A stretch of 64,000 bases of DNA from Streptomyces yangpuensis (GCF_001005295.1 NZ_LBMK01000001.1:178976-242975); one strand, 5' to 3'. Shown: positions 17,645 through 26,947, counted from the first letter of the stretch. Made by a program: numbers and translations. Notes: generated by a model from the letters alone, not told the origin.

Positions 17645-18070
17645 TCAGTCGCGCGGGGATGCGGAGTCGGAGGTGCGGCAGCCCCGGCGGCCCGCGGGGC
17701 CGCCGCGCGGGCGCCGGCGGTGGTGCGCCGAGGCGAGCCGCTCCTGCGCCGGGGTCCGGGCCGCGACCCGCTCCGAGTGCCGCAGCAGGACCAGGCAGGC
17801 GGCCGTCACGACGAACAGGCCGAGGGTGGCGACCGCCGCCCCGCCGAAGGACGTTCCGTAGACGACGAGGACCACCGGGACGAGCAGGCAGCTGAAGGCG
17901 GCCCAGCGCACGACATCACCCGCGGGGTCGTCGTGCGCGCGTCCGGAGGACCGCACGGACGGGTGAAGCGGCTGCCGCGGCGAGGCGGTGAAGTGCGGGC
18001 TCGGGTCGGGGAAGTGGACGGACCGGGCCGGCTGGGCCGGCTGGTCGGGGTGAACCGGATGGCCGGGCAC
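17645..18070 (-). CDS. Hypothetical two-helix membrane protein
   Basis: 141 residues. The first 50 are Pro/His/Ser-rich, two transmembrane helices follow (about 56-72, WAAFSCLLVPVVLVVY, and 78-97, AAVATLGLFVVTAACLVLL), and the tail is strongly basic (HHRRRPRGG). I see no known domain. GTG at 18070 was chosen because AGGGAG precedes it by seven bases and it opens the Pro-rich segment. It lies upstream of adpA on the same strand but is separated by a hairpin and a 376-base gap, so it is probably an independent unit. Confidence 0.6.
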   Translation of the reverse strand: MPGHPVHPDQPAQPARSVHFPDPSPHFTASPRQPLHPSVRSSGRAHDDPAGDVVRWAAFSCLLVPVVLVVYGTSFGGAAVATLGLFVVTAACLVLLRHSERVAARTPAQERLASAHHRRRPRGGPAGRRGCRTSDSASPRD

Positions 18071-18392
18071 GGCGTACTCCCTGCGGGCTCTTCCTGAACG
18101 GTCGGACGCATGTCCAACGCCGCCCGGCGGGGCTCGGTCACTGCGCGCACGGGTGGCAACTCCCCGTCTCGTCACTGGCTGTAGGGGACAGCGGCCATTG
18201 CCAAGGCGCCCGCGCTCCGGCATGCTCCCTGGGACGCTCTCCAAGTGCGGCAAGCCCTGGGCAGGACAGGAGTGTCGCCGTACCCTGGTGGGTATGGGCT
18301 TGGGAAGATGCTTCCCGGACAGAGCTCCGTCACACTGCGTCGCCGATTTCGCCCCTGTTGCTTCCTCCAAGGACCTCTTCGCCGAGACACCC
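18071..18392. other. Divergent intergenic region
   Basis: 322 bases between the divergent membrane-protein and universal-stress-protein starts. It must hold both promoters, but I could not recognise convincing -35/-10 elements or operators. One in-frame ATG at 18294 could extend the stress protein by 33 residues. Confidence 0.4.
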
Positions 18393-18926
18393 ATGGCCGG
18401 TCACGAATTCCCCGAACCCGCGGACCGCAAGCGCAAACGGCTCGCCGACCCCGCATCGGCCGCCGAGCTGCGCGCGGTGGAACAGACACACTCCCCCTGC
18501 GACCCGGCCTTCCGGCACGGCGTCGTTGTGGGATTCGACGGATCGACGTCCAGTGAGCGCGCGCTCGCGTACGCGATCGGTATGGCCCGCCGCTCCGGAT
18601 CGGGTCTGATCATCGTCCATGTCGCCAACCGGCTTCCCACCACCGTGTGGGCCGGCTGCGAGCCGCCCGTCTTCGTGGACGTGCCCGACCACCGCACCGA
18701 GGTGCTCGGACTGGAGCTGGCCTGCGCCGACTATCTGGCCGAAGTGCCTTGGATCCTGGTCGAGCGCGGCGGTGACATCTGCCATGAGCTGGAGGAGGTC
18801 GGCCGGGAGTATTCGGCCGACGCCATCGTGGTGGGCTCCACGCACGGGATCGTCGGCCGGATCTTCGGCTCGGTGGCCGGGCGGCTCGCCAAGCGCGCAC
18901 AGCGACCGGTTGTTGTCATTCCGTGA
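18393..18926 (+). CDS. Universal stress protein (UspA family)
   Basis: 177-residue cytoplasmic protein. After about 45 charged residues comes one Usp domain: the first strand VVVGFDGSTSSERALAYAI, a middle LIIVHVANRL, and the ATP-binding signature GSTHGIVGRIFGSVAGRLAKRAQRPVVVIP at the C-terminus (G-x2-G-x9-G-S/T type). Such proteins bind ATP or AMP and are induced in stasis or stress; the precise job is unknown. ATG at 18393 is preferred, giving the MAGHEF N-terminus. Only about 100 bases separate it from the next gene. Confidence 0.88.
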   Translation: MAGHEFPEPADRKRKRLADPASAAELRAVEQTHSPCDPAFRHGVVVGFDGSTSSERALAYAIGMARRSGSGLIIVHVANRLPTTVWAGCEPPVFVDVPDHRTEVLGLELACADYLAEVPWILVERGGDICHELEEVGREYSADAIVVGSTHGIVGRIFGSVAGRLAKRAQRPVVVIP

Positions 18927-19024
18927 CCGGGTGTTAAGCCGATTGTGCGGTTGTGCCCTCGTGTAAAGGGTAGATAAATGCTGCTGGGACGCAGCAAACA
19001 ACTGCAGATCGAAGGGAGCCCGCC

Positions 19025-19594
19025 GTGGACAATGGTGTCTCTGCGGGAAGCACGGCCTCGACTTCGACCCTCGGGAACATCGCCCTGGGTCTCACCCTTC
19101 TCGCATTCGGTATCGGCCACACCGGTGTCATCGACGGCGTGTCCGCTGCCGGCTCCGTGTCGCTCGCGATGTACGTCGGCGGCGCCGCCCTCTTCCTCCT
19201 GGGTCTCCTGGAGTACCGAGGCGGCAACGGATTCAACGGCACCGCGTTCGCGGGCCTCGGCGTCTTCTGGTTCACGTGGGCCAAGGGCGCGGGCGGCTCT
19301 GCCTCGGACGAGGCCGCCGGAACGTTTCTTGTTCTTTTCGCGATGCTCGCGCTGACCCTCACGGTCGCCGCCGCGAGCGGTCTGTTCAGCCAGGGCGTCT
19401 ACGCCCTCCTGACCCTCTCCCTCCTCCTGCTGGCCGTCGCCTCCTTCGTGGACAACGGCGCGCTGGCCAAGGCGGGCGGCTGGGTCGCCGCCGTCTCCGG
19501 ACTGCTGGCCTGGTACGGGGCCACCGCGGCCCTGGCGCACTGGCCGATGGCCTTCGGCCGGGCGGGGCGCAGCGGCGCGGTCGCCGCGGGCTGA
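19025..19594 (+). CDS. GPR1/FUN34/YaaH (SatP-type) acetate transporter-like protein
   Basis: 189-residue membrane protein with six hydrophobic helices. The start of helix 1, GNIALGLTLLAFGIGHTGV, aligns with the NPAPLGL signature of acetate/succinate channels but is degenerate. NGFNGTAFAGLGVFWFTWA matches the family's conserved second motif. Likely an acetate or short-acid carrier, specificity uncertain. GTG at 19025 is preceded by GAAGGGAG. A strong bidirectional terminator separates it from convergent glmS. Confidence 0.75.
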   Translation: MDNGVSAGSTASTSTLGNIALGLTLLAFGIGHTGVIDGVSAAGSVSLAMYVGGAALFLLGLLEYRGGNGFNGTAFAGLGVFWFTWAKGAGGSASDEAAGTFLVLFAMLALTLTVAAASGLFSQGVYALLTLSLLLLAVASFVDNGALAKAGGWVAAVSGLLAWYGATAALAHWPMAFGRAGRSGAVAAG

Positions 19595-19606
19595 GCGCGG
19601 GACGCA

Positions 19607-19641
19607 GGAGCCCCCGTGCGCGTGGTGCGCACGGGGGCTCC
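19607..19641. terminator. Bidirectional hairpin terminator
   Basis: Perfect 15-base arms (19607-19621 and 19627-19641) with a five-base loop GTGGT, placed 13 bases after the transporter stop and 26 bases from the convergent glmS stop. Confidence 0.9.
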
Positions 19642-19666
19642 CGTATGTCCGTGACAGCCGGGGCTG

Positions 19667-21484
19667 CTACTCGACGGTGACCGACTTCGCCAGGTTGCGC
19701 GGCTTGTCGATGTCCCGGCCCATGGCCAGGGCGGTGTGGTACGCCAGCAGCTGGAGCGGGATGCCCATGAGGATCGGGTCCAGCTCGTCCTCGTTCTTCG
19801 GGACCACGATGGTGTGGTCCGCCTTCTCCTGCTCGCGGTGGGCGACCGCGAGGATCCGGCCGCTGCGGGCCTTGATCTCCTCCAGCGCCGCGCGGTTCTT
19901 CTCCAGCAGGTCGTCGTCCGGGACGATGGCGACGGTCGGCAGCGAGGGCTCGATCAGGGCCAGCGGGCCGTGCTTGAGCTCGGAGGCGGGGTAGGCCTCG
20001 GCGTGGATGTAGGAGATCTCCTTCAGCTTGAGGGAGGCCTCCAGCGCCACCGGGTAGCCGCGCACCCGGCCGATGAACATCATCGACTTGGCCTCGGCGA
20101 ACTCGGCCGCGAGCTTCTTGATGTCCTCTTCGCCGTCGAGGATCTCCTGGATCTGAGCGGGCAGCTTGCGCAGGCCGTCGATGATCCGCTTGCCGTCGGT
20201 GACCGAGAGGTCCCGGATACGGCCCAGGTGCACGGCGAGCAGCGCGAAGGCCACGACCGTGTTGGTGAAGCACTTGGTGGAGACGACGCAGACCTCGGGG
20301 CCGGCGTGGACGTAGACGCCGCCGTCGGCCTCGCGGGCGATGGCGGAGCCGACCACGTTGACCACGCCGAGGACGCGGGCGCCCTTGCGCTTGAGCTCCT
20401 GCACGGCCGCGAGCACGTCGTAGGTCTCACCCGACTGGGAGACCGCGATGTAGAGGGTGTCGGGGTCCACGACCGGGTTGCGGTAGCGGAACTCGGACGC
20501 CGGCTCGGCGTCGGCGGGGATGCGCGCCATGCCCTCGATGAGGCCGGCGCCGATCAGGCCCGCGTGGTACGAGGTGCCGCAGCCCAGGATCTTGACCCGG
20601 CGGATGCCGCGCGCCTCGCGCGGGTCCAGGTTCAGGCCGCCCAGGTGGACCGTGTTGAAGCGGTCGTCGATCCGGCCGCGCAGCACGCGGTCGACCGCGT
20701 CGGGCTGCTCGGAGATCTCCTTGTGCATGTAGGTGTCGTGGCCGCCCATGTCGTAGGAGGCGGCCTCCCACTCCACGGTCTCCGGGGTGGAGTTCGTCGT
20801 CGTGCCGCTCGTGGTGTACGTGCGGAAGTCGTCGGCCTTCAGGGTGGCCATCTCGCCGTCGTTCAGGGTGACGACCTGGCGGGTGTGGGCGATCAGCGCG
20901 GCGACGTCGGAGGCGACCAGCATCTCCTTCTCGCCGATGCCGAGGATGACCGGCGAGCCGTTGCGGGCGACGACGATGCGGTCGGTGAAGTCGGCGTGCA
21001 TCACGGCGATGCCGTAGGTGCCGTCGATCGCCTTGACGGCCTCGCGGACCTTCTCCTCCAGGGTGTCGGCCTGGGAGCGGGCGATCAGGTGGGTGATGAC
21101 CTCGGTGTCGGTCTCGGAGGCGAAGACGACGCCCTCGGCCTCCAGCTTGGCGCGGAGCTCGGCGGCGTTGTCGACGATGCCGTTGTGGACGACGGCGACC
21201 TTGTTCTCCGGGTCCAGGTGCGGGTGCGAGTTGACGTCGCTCGGGGCGCCGTGCGTGGCCCAGCGGGTGTGGGCGATGCCGGTGGTGCCGGCGAAGCGCT
21301 TCGGGACCCGGGCCTCCAGGTCGCGGACGCGGCCCTTGGCCTTGACCATCTTGAGCGCGCCGGCCTTCGGGCTGTTCACGACGATGCCCGCGGAGTCGTA
21401 GCCGCGGTACTCCAGCCGCGCCAGGCCCTCCAGCAGCAGCGGTGCCACGTCACGCTTTCCGATGTATCCGACGATTCCGCACAT
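19667..21484 (-). CDS. glmS: Glucosamine-fructose-6-phosphate aminotransferase
   Basis: 605-residue enzyme that makes glucosamine-6-phosphate from fructose-6-phosphate and glutamine, the first step to cell-wall UDP-GlcNAc. N-terminal class II glutaminase begins MCGIVGYIGK with Cys2 as nucleophile; RWATHG and the GNAxG-equivalent HNGIVDN follow. Two SIS sugar-isomerase domains contain GCGTSYHAG, VSQSGETYDV and SKCFTN..., and the end is KSVTVE. S. coelicolor is known to carry two glmS genes; this locus corresponds to the second. No glmS ribozyme is present upstream; only about 70 bases separate it from the next gene. Confidence 0.95.
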   Translation of the reverse strand: MCGIVGYIGKRDVAPLLLEGLARLEYRGYDSAGIVVNSPKAGALKMVKAKGRVRDLEARVPKRFAGTTGIAHTRWATHGAPSDVNSHPHLDPENKVAVVHNGIVDNAAELRAKLEAEGVVFASETDTEVITHLIARSQADTLEEKVREAVKAIDGTYGIAVMHADFTDRIVVARNGSPVILGIGEKEMLVASDVAALIAHTRQVVTLNDGEMATLKADDFRTYTTSGTTTNSTPETVEWEAASYDMGGHDTYMHKEISEQPDAVDRVLRGRIDDRFNTVHLGGLNLDPREARGIRRVKILGCGTSYHAGLIGAGLIEGMARIPADAEPASEFRYRNPVVDPDTLYIAVSQSGETYDVLAAVQELKRKGARVLGVVNVVGSAIAREADGGVYVHAGPEVCVVSTKCFTNTVVAFALLAVHLGRIRDLSVTDGKRIIDGLRKLPAQIQEILDGEEDIKKLAAEFAEAKSMMFIGRVRGYPVALEASLKLKEISYIHAEAYPASELKHGPLALIEPSLPTVAIVPDDDLLEKNRAALEEIKARSGRILAVAHREQEKADHTIVVPKNEDELDPILMGIPLQLLAYHTALAMGRDIDKPRNLAKSVTVE

Positions 21485-21555
21485 ACGGTCCTGCCCCTCC
21501 TGAAGTTCGGTTCATGTACCCGTCACCCGCCCGCGGCCGCTCCGGCGGCGGCCGG

Positions 21556-21861
21556 TCAGCCGTAGACGATGCGGCGCAGCTGCCGGAGCGAGAGCTCCGG
21601 AGGCGCCACGGCGCGGTGCGGCAGTTCGGCCGCGATCCGCTCGAAGATCTCCGCGTTCACGGCTCCGCCGGCCTGCAGTTCGCGGTGGCGGCGGCGGACG
21701 AAGTCCTCCGTCGTCTCGTCGAAGTAGGCGAGCACGTCGAGGACCACCCGGGCCGCTTCGCCCCGCTGCAGCGAGGTGCTGCGCACCAGGTGTTCGACGA
21801 GATCGTCATAGGACGGGCGGCGGTCGAGCACCCGTAGATACTGACGTCTCAAGCCGCCCAA
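21556..21861 (-). CDS. Conserved streptomycete protein of unknown function
   Basis: About 101 residues, very charged and helical: RRQYLRVLDRRPSYDDLVEH, a middle RGEAARVVLDVLAYFDETTED, and a C-terminal SLRQLRRIVYG. No known domain is recognised. The start is uncertain: the frame is open farther upstream, but a strong hairpin at 21867-21894 makes a start inside or before it unlikely. TTG at 21861 or 21852 are candidates, and the only GGA-type ribosome-binding bases lie in the right arm of that hairpin. It precedes glmS on the same strand and could be co-transcribed with it. Confidence 0.55.
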   Translation of the reverse strand: MGGLRRQYLRVLDRRPSYDDLVEHLVRSTSLQRGEAARVVLDVLAYFDETTEDFVRRRHRELQAGGAVNAEIFERIAAELPHRAVAPPELSLRQLRRIVYG

Positions 21862-21866
21862 CGCAA

Positions 21867-21894
21867 AGATCCTGCCCGATTCCGGGCAGGATCT
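21867..21894 (-). terminator. Perfect 12-bp hairpin upstream of small gene
   Basis: Arms AGATCCTGCCCG (21867-21878) and CGGGCAGGATCT (21883-21894) with loop ATTC. It follows the DUF4429 gene by 35 bases and so can terminate it; its distal arm also overlaps the ribosome-binding region of the next gene. Confidence 0.75.
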
Positions 21895-21928
21895 CTCTGG
21901 CCTGGACCAGCGGAATGGATGCATCCGG

Positions 21929-22813
21929 TCAGAATCTGCGCAAAACGGACTGCTTCGCCGCGGCGAACTCGTCGGCCGTGAGGACTCCCGTCTGGTGCAG
22001 ATCCCCCAGCTCCCGCAGCCGCCGCAGCAGGGCGTCGTGGTCCTCCGCGGCGCCGGCGGCCGACGCGGGGAGCTCCTTCGGCGGGGCGTCCTCGACCCGC
22101 TCCTGCGGCGGCGCGGCCGGGTGCGGCAGCCGCAGCGCCACCGCCGCGGCGACCAGCGCCATCAGCGGGTCCTTCTTGAAGCCGAACAGCTCCACCGTGT
22201 ACGGGTCGTACTTGGGAGCGGCGGGCTGCACGGCACCGGTCAGGCTGAAGCGGAGCCAGCCGTTCTCCAGTCCCTTCGCCGGCGCCCACTCCACCGTCCG
22301 CAGGTCCGTGACCCGGAACTCGCGCGGCCCGCCGGAGCGCTTGGCCTCCTCGGTCGTCCAGTTCCACTCCAGGGCGACGCGGTCGCCGTCGAAGGTGACG
22401 GTCCCGTCGCCCGCGCCCACCGCTATCGGCACGGTCGGGCCGGGCAGCAGGTAGCTCTCCGAGGGACCCGGATCCACCTGCTCCAGCAGCAGGGCGTTGC
22501 GCACCGCGTCCACGAAGTACTCCGCGACCCCCGTGCGGTCCGGCTCCACGCTCAGCCGGTACGGGTCGGAGGCCTCCGGCAGCCGCCCGCCCGTCACCTG
22601 GGTCAGCGCGTCGGCCCCCTCGCGCATCCGCAGCCGCAGCCGCCCGGCCTTGCGGCCGGGCTCGTAGGAGATCCCCGCGAGCGCGCGCAACGGCACGACC
22701 ACCTCACCCAGGGTCTGCCGCAGCAGCCCCACCCCCTTGTCGCGACCGGGCACGATGCGCACCGCGTCGCCGTCGAACGTCCAGGTTCCGTCCTTCTGGA
22801 TGATTTCCGCCAT
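21929..22813 (-). CDS. DUF4429 and SHOCT domain protein
   Basis: 294-residue cytoplasmic protein. Two related DUF4429 units begin DGTWTFDGDAVRIVPG (near residue 7) and DGTVTFDGDRVALEWNW (near 137); these PH-like beta domains are common in actinobacteria without known function. The last 35 residues, DALLRRLRELGDLHQTGVLTADEFAAAKQSVL, form a SHOCT motif, an oligomerization or localization helix pair seen at ends of many bacterial proteins. ATG at 22813 begins MAEIIQKDG. It is divergent from the hexosaminidase gene with 51 bases between starts. Confidence 0.8.
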   Translation of the reverse strand: MAEIIQKDGTWTFDGDAVRIVPGRDKGVGLLRQTLGEVVVPLRALAGISYEPGRKAGRLRLRMREGADALTQVTGGRLPEASDPYRLSVEPDRTGVAEYFVDAVRNALLLEQVDPGPSESYLLPGPTVPIAVGAGDGTVTFDGDRVALEWNWTTEEAKRSGGPREFRVTDLRTVEWAPAKGLENGWLRFSLTGAVQPAAPKYDPYTVELFGFKKDPLMALVAAAVALRLPHPAAPPQERVEDAPPKELPASAAGAAEDHDALLRRLRELGDLHQTGVLTADEFAAAKQSVLRRF

Positions 22814-22864
22814 TCGGCGATTCTCCCACCGCGCACGGCGGGCCAGTTGGCCTATACCTGGCAC

Positions 22865-24445
22865 ATGAGAGTCCTGCGACGCGCGCTCGGCACCCTCCTC
22901 GTCCTCGGTGCCGTCTCCTGCACCGCCGCCCACGGCGACGACGCGAGCGCCGGTGACGACCCGCCCGCGGCCCTCACCCCCTTCGAACGGCTCCTGCCGG
23001 CGCCGGTCTCCGCGCGCGCCGCCGGGCCCGGCTACTCCTTCGGGCCGGGCACGGTCATCCGTACGGGGCCGGGCGCGGGCGAGGAGGTCCGCCGGGTGGG
23101 CGAGCTCCTCGCGGAGCAGCTGCGCGGCCCGAGCGGGCTGCCGCTGCCGGTGATCGGCGGGGCGCGTGGGGACGGGATCCGGCTCAGGATCGACACGGCG
23201 GCCGACGGGGCCGGGGAGGAGGGGTACCGGCTGGTGTCCGGGCCGAGCGGGGTCGACCTCGTCGCGCGGACCCCGGCCGGACTGTTCCGCGCGGGCCAGA
23301 CCCTGCGTCAGCTGGTGCCCGTGGCGGGGCCCGGGACGGTTCCGGGCGGCACGGTCACCGACCGGCCGCGCTTCGCCTACCGGGGAGCCATGGTGGACAT
23401 CGCCCGGCACTTCTTCACGGTGGAGCAGGTGAAGCGGTACGTGGACCAGCTCGCCCAGTACAAGATCAACACGCTGCACGTGCACCTCACCGACGACCAG
23501 GGGTGGCGCCTCGCGATCGACTCCTGGCCGCGGCTCGCCCGGTACGGGGGCGCCGGCGAGGTCGGCGGCGGGCCGGGCGGCCACTGGACCAAGGACGAGT
23601 ACCGCGAGCTGGTGGCGTACGCGGGCGAGCGGTACGTGGATGTGGTCCCGGAGATCGACATGCCGGGGCACACCAACGCGGCGCTGGCCTCCTACGCCGA
23701 GCTGAACTGCGACGGGAAGGCGCCGCCCCGGTACACCGGGACCAAGGTCGGCTTCAGCTCGCTGTGCGTGGCGAAGGAGCGGACGTACGAGTTCGTCGAC
23801 GACGTGCTCGGCGAACTGGCGGAGCTGACGCCCGGCCGCTACCTGCACATCGGCGGCGACGAGGCGCACGCGACGCCGGCGGCGGACTACGCGGCCTTCA
23901 TGGACCGGGCCCAGGAGGTGGTGGGCCGCCACGGCAAGACGGTGGTGGCCTGGCACCAGCTGGCGGCGGCGCGGCCGGCGGCCGGGGCGGTGCTCCAGTA
24001 CTGGGGCCACGACAGGACCTCCGCCGCGGACCGGTCGGCCGTGGCGGAGGCCGCGAAGGCCGGGCACCCGCTGGTCCTGTCGCCCGCGGACCGGGTGTAC
24101 CTGGACATGAAGTACGAGGCGGCGACGAAGCCGGGGCTGTCGTGGGCCGGCTACGTCCCGGTCGCCCGGTCGTACTCCTGGAACCCGGGGGCCTACCTGG
24201 CCGGGGTGCCGGAGTCCGCGGTGCTCGGGGTGGAGGCCCCGCTGTGGACGGAGAACGTCGCGACGCGGGCCGAGTGGGAACTGATGGCGTTCCCGAGGGT
24301 GCTGGGCCTGGCGGAGCTGGGCTGGTCCCCGGCGGCCGCCCTCGACTGGACGGCGTACAGCCGCCGCCTCGCGGCGCAGGCGCCCCGCCTGGACGCGCAG
24401 GGCATCGGCTACCACCGGGCCCCGGACGTCCCGTGGGCGCGCTGA
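22865..24445 (+). CDS. Secreted GH20 beta-N-acetylhexosaminidase
   Basis: 526-residue exported enzyme releasing terminal N-acetylhexosamine from chitin or cell-wall oligosaccharides by substrate-assisted catalysis. The N-terminal signal (RVLRRALGTLLVLGAVSC) ends in a lipobox-like AVSC, so it may be a lipoprotein. An N-terminal GH20b domain (about 45-165) leads to the TIM barrel; the catalytic pair is D332-E333 in HIGGDEAHAT. The conserved NTLHVHLTDDQGWRLAIDSWP motif and the Trp-rich subsite (WAGYVPVARSYSWNP) are present. With glmS nearby, amino-sugar recycling is suggested. A strong terminator separates it from desD. Confidence 0.92.
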   Translation: MRVLRRALGTLLVLGAVSCTAAHGDDASAGDDPPAALTPFERLLPAPVSARAAGPGYSFGPGTVIRTGPGAGEEVRRVGELLAEQLRGPSGLPLPVIGGARGDGIRLRIDTAADGAGEEGYRLVSGPSGVDLVARTPAGLFRAGQTLRQLVPVAGPGTVPGGTVTDRPRFAYRGAMVDIARHFFTVEQVKRYVDQLAQYKINTLHVHLTDDQGWRLAIDSWPRLARYGGAGEVGGGPGGHWTKDEYRELVAYAGERYVDVVPEIDMPGHTNAALASYAELNCDGKAPPRYTGTKVGFSSLCVAKERTYEFVDDVLGELAELTPGRYLHIGGDEAHATPAADYAAFMDRAQEVVGRHGKTVVAWHQLAAARPAAGAVLQYWGHDRTSAADRSAVAEAAKAGHPLVLSPADRVYLDMKYEAATKPGLSWAGYVPVARSYSWNPGAYLAGVPESAVLGVEAPLWTENVATRAEWELMAFPRVLGLAELGWSPAAALDWTAYSRRLAAQAPRLDAQGIGYHRAPDVPWAR

Positions 24446-24474
24446 CCGCGCGGCCGTCGCCCGGGCACGGCGAA

Positions 24475-24517
24475 GGCGTGACCGCGACGAGGGCCTTTTC
24501 GACGTCGCGGTCACGCC
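24475..24517. terminator. Bidirectional hairpin terminator
   Basis: Perfect 15-base arms (24475-24489 and 24503-24517) with a 13-base loop, between the hexosaminidase and convergent desD genes. Confidence 0.88.
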
Positions 24518-24581
24518 GTCACACGGTCGGCGCGGGGGAGGTGCCGAGGGACCGTATCGGCCGCCTCCCCCGCCCCGTGTC

Positions 24582-26363
24582 TCACCGTCGGGCGAAGGCC
24601 GCGACGGGGTTCTTGAGGCTGCCGATCAGCTGGAGCGCGGCGGACGGGTCGGAGAGGTCGACCATCTGCTTGTTGTTGCGCAGCTGGAGGCGGTTGAGGC
24701 AGGACAGCTGGAACTCCTCGGCGAAGAAGTCGTAGCGTTCGAACTTCTCCGCCAGGGCCGGCATGGACTCCTGGTAGTCGTGGGCGCAGTCGGCCACGGC
24801 CCGCCAGAAGGTCTCCTCCGTGCAGATGCCCTCCGAGACGAGGATGGAGGACAGGAAGCGGAAGAAGCAGTCGAAGACGTCCGTGAAGATCGACAGCAGC
24901 TTCATGTCCTCCGGGACGTCCGCCCGGATCCGCTCGACCGCGGGCGGCAGCACCGCGTCCGCGTCCATGATGACGATCTCCTCGGCGATGTCCTTGAAGA
25001 TCGCACGCTGGACGACGCCGTCCTTGATGACCAGGATGGTGTTCTCGCCGTGCGGCATGTACGCGAGGTCGTACTGGTAGAAGCAGTGCACCAGCGGCAG
25101 CAGGTACGCGCGCAGGTAGGGCTTCAGCCACTCGGCCGGGGTGAGGCCGGACTCCTCGATGAGGGCGCCGACAAAGGACCTGCCTTCGGCGTCCACGTGG
25201 AGGAGCGAGGCCATGGTGGCCAGGCGCTCGCCGTCCCCGAGGGAGTTCACGGGGGATTCGCGCCACAGGGCCGCCAGCATCTTGCGGTACGGCGAGTAGC
25301 GGTCGGTGGCCCGCTCGTACTGCAGGTGCCGGTAGCCGATCGCCGCCCGCTCGCGGATGATCGAGAAGTCGACGGACTGAAGAACCTCGTCGGACTCGAT
25401 CAGCTGGTGCAGCCAGTCGTTGATGGCGGGGGTGGCCTCCATGTAGGCGGCCGACAGGCCCCGCATGAAGCCCATGTTCAGGACGGAGATGGCCGTCTTG
25501 ACGTAGTGCTTGGTGGGGGTGGTGGTGTTGAAGAAGGTACGGATCGACTGCTGCGGGAGGTAGGCGTCCTCGCCCTCGCCGAGCAGCACCAGCCGGCGGC
25601 CCGCGATCTCCGCGGCGAAGGTGATCGTGGTCTTGTTCCACCACTGCCAGGGGTGGACCGGGAAGAGCAGGTAGTCGGCCGGGTCCAGGTCCAGCGAGCG
25701 CAGCTTCGCCGCGAACAGCTCGACCGCGGCGTCGCCGAGCTCGGCGCGCATGAAGCTGTCGTGCTCCAGGCCGGCGCCGGCGGTGAAGGTGGCGACGTCC
25801 TTGTGCGCGGCGGCCCAGATCAGGTGGACCGGGTTCGCGGCCTCCGGGGCGTACGCGTGGTACTCGTGCACGCCGAAGCCGAGCCGGCCGTTGTTGGCGA
25901 CGAAGCAGGGGTGACCCTCGGTCATGCCGGTCTCGATGTCCTGGAAGGAGGACTTGGCCAGCACGTCGGCGGGGATCTGCGGCTTGGTGTACTTGAAGGC
26001 CGAGCCCGCCAGGGTGGAGGAGATCTCCTCCAGGTAGACCGGCATGACCTCCGCGCTCAGCCCCAGGGTCTGCTGGAACTCGATGTGGAAGTCGAGGGCG
26101 TCCAGCGGCAGGGACGCGCCGTCCCGCAGCCGGGTGATGCTGGCCTCGTCCACCGACCAGTGGTCCAGGACCTGCCGGGCGGCGTCGAAGTGGTACTCCA
26201 CCGCGCCGTCGTCGGAGACGACCGAGTAGCGGTCGCCGCCGAGGGGGGCGGGGGCCAGCAGGCGCTCGTGTGCGAACTCGGCGAGGGCCTTGCGGACCAG
26301 GGCGCGGTTGGCGCGGGCCCACAGCTCGGGGGAGAGGTGGGAGACGGCGTCGGTGAGGCTCAT
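24582..26363 (-). CDS. desD: Desferrioxamine synthetase (NIS synthetase)
   Basis: 593-residue ATP-dependent siderophore synthetase of the IucA/IucC family. It condenses N-hydroxy-N-succinylcadaverine units and cyclizes the trimer to desferrioxamine E (and related B). Motifs include VHPWQWWNK, FNTTTPTKHYVKTAISVLNMGFMRG-type core and HGENTILVIKDG near the active site. The start at 26363 follows AGGAGGTGTCGAT and overlaps the desC stop by ATGA, so desC and desD are coupled. It is the last gene of the iron-regulated desABCD operon. Confidence 0.97.
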   Translation of the reverse strand: MSLTDAVSHLSPELWARANRALVRKALAEFAHERLLAPAPLGGDRYSVVSDDGAVEYHFDAARQVLDHWSVDEASITRLRDGASLPLDALDFHIEFQQTLGLSAEVMPVYLEEISSTLAGSAFKYTKPQIPADVLAKSSFQDIETGMTEGHPCFVANNGRLGFGVHEYHAYAPEAANPVHLIWAAAHKDVATFTAGAGLEHDSFMRAELGDAAVELFAAKLRSLDLDPADYLLFPVHPWQWWNKTTITFAAEIAGRRLVLLGEGEDAYLPQQSIRTFFNTTTPTKHYVKTAISVLNMGFMRGLSAAYMEATPAINDWLHQLIESDEVLQSVDFSIIRERAAIGYRHLQYERATDRYSPYRKMLAALWRESPVNSLGDGERLATMASLLHVDAEGRSFVGALIEESGLTPAEWLKPYLRAYLLPLVHCFYQYDLAYMPHGENTILVIKDGVVQRAIFKDIAEEIVIMDADAVLPPAVERIRADVPEDMKLLSIFTDVFDCFFRFLSSILVSEGICTEETFWRAVADCAHDYQESMPALAEKFERYDFFAEEFQLSCLNRLQLRNNKQMVDLSDPSAALQLIGSLKNPVAAFARR

Positions 26364-26947
26364 ATCGACACCTCCTGGGTGATGCCGGTGGCGGCCTCGA
26401 ACTGCGCGCGGGTGCAGAAGCTCAGCAGGGCTTCCTTCTCCGGCTTGGTCACCTGGCCCTCCGGTACGAAGCCGACGACCGCGTTCAGGGCGTGCACGGC
26501 GGTGTTGGCGACGTCCGGCTCGACGACGACGCGCACGGTGGCCGGGTCGGCGAAGATCGCGGCCATGACGGTCGTGATGACCGCGCGGGTGAAGCCGTGC
26601 AGGGGCCGGTCGCTGGGCGCGACGAGGAAATGCATGCCGACGTCGCCGGGCTGGGCGTCGTACAGGCCGGCCAGTTCCATCCGGCTCGGGTCGTAGGTCT
26701 CCATCAGGAAGGCCGGGCGGCCCTCGTGCAGGCCGATGTAGGCCTGGTGGTGCTCGTGGGCCGTGATGCGCATGTACTCGCGCTCGACGTCCGGCAGCGA
26801 GGCGTCCTGCATCATCCAGAACGAGGCCTTGGGGTGCGTGACCCAGCCGTGGAGCAGCTCCGCGTCGGCGAAGGGGTCCAGCGGGCGGATCGCGAAGTCC
26901 CCCAGGACGGAGTCGGTCCGGGAGTAGAGGGTGTCGGTGGTGCTCAT
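26360..26947 (-). CDS. desC: N-hydroxycadaverine acyltransferase
   Basis: 195-residue GNAT-fold acyltransferase of the IucB/AlcB type that succinylates or acetylates N-hydroxycadaverine, providing the hydroxamate building blocks. The family features [14 protein letters not shown], a YIGLHEGRP strand and the acyl-CoA loop [18 protein letters not shown] are visible, with [20 protein letters not shown] near the C-terminus. Its ends overlap desD and desB by four bases each (ATGA), giving strict translational coupling. Confidence 0.95.
   Translation of the reverse strand: MSTTDTLYSRTDSVLGDFAIRPLDPFADAELLHGWVTHPKASFWMMQDASLPDVEREYMRITAHEHHQAYIGLHEGRPAFLMETYDPSRMELAGLYDAQPGDVGMHFLVAPSDRPLHGFTRAVITTVMAAIFADPATVRVVVEPDVANTAVHALNAVVGFVPEGQVTKPEKEALLSFCTRAQFEAATGITQEVSI

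Noticed and set aside
21485-21555. glmS ribozyme or riboswitch
   Set aside because: The leader is only about 70 bases, lacks the ribozyme core, and this ribozyme is characteristic of Firmicutes.
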